A stretch of 64,000 nt of DNA from Levilinea sp. (lineage in GTDB: Bacteria > Chloroflexota > Anaerolineae > Anaerolineales > Anaerolineaceae), in the NCBI GenBank assembly GCA_029975215.1, contig JARKPO010000035.1:186001-250000 (forward strand), written 5' to 3'. Numbering within the stretch: position 1 is the first letter of the stretch; each line of letters starts with the position of its first letter. The notes beneath the pieces are model-generated. The model ran no database searches and was not told the DNA's origin. It was given only the letters and a program-made list of their open reading frames with translations. The translations under genes were made by a program, and so were the position numbers. Of the stretch, positions 63,595-64,000 are shown in pieces.

Positions 63595-64000
63595 CTAAAG
63601 ATAGCGATGATAGCCGTTTTCTTTCAACAGCTTCACAATCTCACGTACTTTTTGCGCCTGGCTGCGCGGGCACACCAATAATGCGCTGCCGCTGTCCACC
63701 AGGATCATATCTTCCAACCCCACCGTCACCAGCAGCCGTTCGCTGCCGTCCCCCACCACCAGCGAAGCTCGCGTATCCAGGCCCAGGTGCTGGGCGTTCA
63801 CCACCAAATTGCCGTGTTCGTCCCCTTCCAGCACCTCAAACAGCGAGTCCCAACTGCCCACGTCATTCCAGCCCAAATCGGCCCCCGCCACCACAGCCAC
63901 CCGCTCGGCTTTTTCCATAATCCCATAATCCACCGTCTGGGGCTGGATGGTCGGCCAAATCTGCGCCAATACCGTGCCGCGTTCGGGTGTATCCCATGCC
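63595..64000 (-). CDS. manC: Mannose-1-phosphate guanylyltransferase, C-terminal part
   Basis: The frame ends at 63595 and runs off the right edge without a true start, giving about 135 residues. TVDYGIMEKAERVAVVAG and LGWNDVGSWDSLFEVL are diagnostic for the sugar-nucleotidyltransferase of GDP-mannose synthesis (Asp of GWNDVGSWD contacts the substrate metal). GDP-mannose is a precursor of polyprenyl-phosphate-mannose, the donor of many GT-C enzymes. The gene is 12 bases upstream of topA on the same strand. Only the C-terminus is seen, so an additional isomerase domain seems absent, because the frame stops soon after the transferase. Confidence 0.88.
   Translation of the reverse strand, partial: AWDTPERGTVLAQIWPTIQPQTVDYGIMEKAERVAVVAGADLGWNDVGSWDSLFEVLEGDEHGNLVVNAQHLGLDTRASLVVGDGSERLLVTVGLEDMILVDSGSALLVCPRSQAQKVREIVKLLKENGYHRYL

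Overview
The window is GC-rich, densely coded bacterial chromosome. Its gene content points to the phylum Chloroflexota, most likely an Anaerolineae-type organism. Indicators are two Chlor_Arch_YYY (DUF2298) membrane proteins, a mevalonate kinase next to an isopentenyl phosphate kinase, a topoisomerase I with a DUF5679-like N-terminal zinc ribbon, lipoproteins with Pro/Thr/Ala-rich linkers, and a LipM-type octanoyltransferase. The taxonomic call is inferred from gene content, not from an rRNA gene. I found no tRNA, rRNA, CRISPR array, insertion sequence or prophage. No gene-free stretch exceeds 300 bases; the longest (15357-15632) holds a strong stem-loop and a possible promoter.

Layout. 1-10.1 kb: a truncated membrane protein, an M29 aminopeptidase with a methyltransferase, a lysophospholipase-like hydrolase, a 1040-residue serine hydroxymethyltransferase/aminomethyltransferase fusion, a class I aminotransferase and a uridine kinase-like protein. 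10.2-18.3 kb: a minus-strand alpha-glucan locus, transcribed in the order ROK repressor, sugar-binding lipoprotein, two permeases, secreted GH57 hydrolase, with no ATPase. 18.5-23.8 kb: LipM, a DUF4230 protein, a PhnD-like lipoprotein, a SanA-like protein, an HD hydrolase and a TIM-barrel/SnoaL fusion. 23.8-31.5 kb: rpoC with a large N-terminal insertion and without rpoB beside it, then a large hybrid sensor kinase-like protein, each with a clear extended -10 promoter.

31.6-52.2 kb is a minus-strand run of twelve closely packed genes starting at lepA: a flippase-like protein, nucleotide-sugar epimerase, GT4 glycosyltransferase, methyltransferase, four very hydrophobic GT-C/YYY proteins, PlsC, CMP kinase and a C69 peptidase. 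A fifth GT-C protein is read the other way from 52.3 kb. It resembles the N-terminal half of the largest fusion (1765 residues). Together these look like an envelope glycan or glycolipid assembly locus.

54.8-64 kb: TlyA; a plus-strand operon of a UbiA/decaprenyl-phosphate phosphoribosyltransferase-like enzyme, mevalonate kinase, isopentenyl phosphate kinase, dGTPase-like HD protein and GreA; an unidentified membrane protein; then topA and the end of a mannose-1-phosphate guanylyltransferase. The isoprenoid kinases and the UbiA enzyme could supply the polyprenyl-phosphate-linked sugars that GT-C enzymes use outside the membrane. This link is the main system-level hypothesis. Promoters repeatedly show an extended -10 (TGnTATAAT-like), in two cases placed so that the mRNA would be leaderless.
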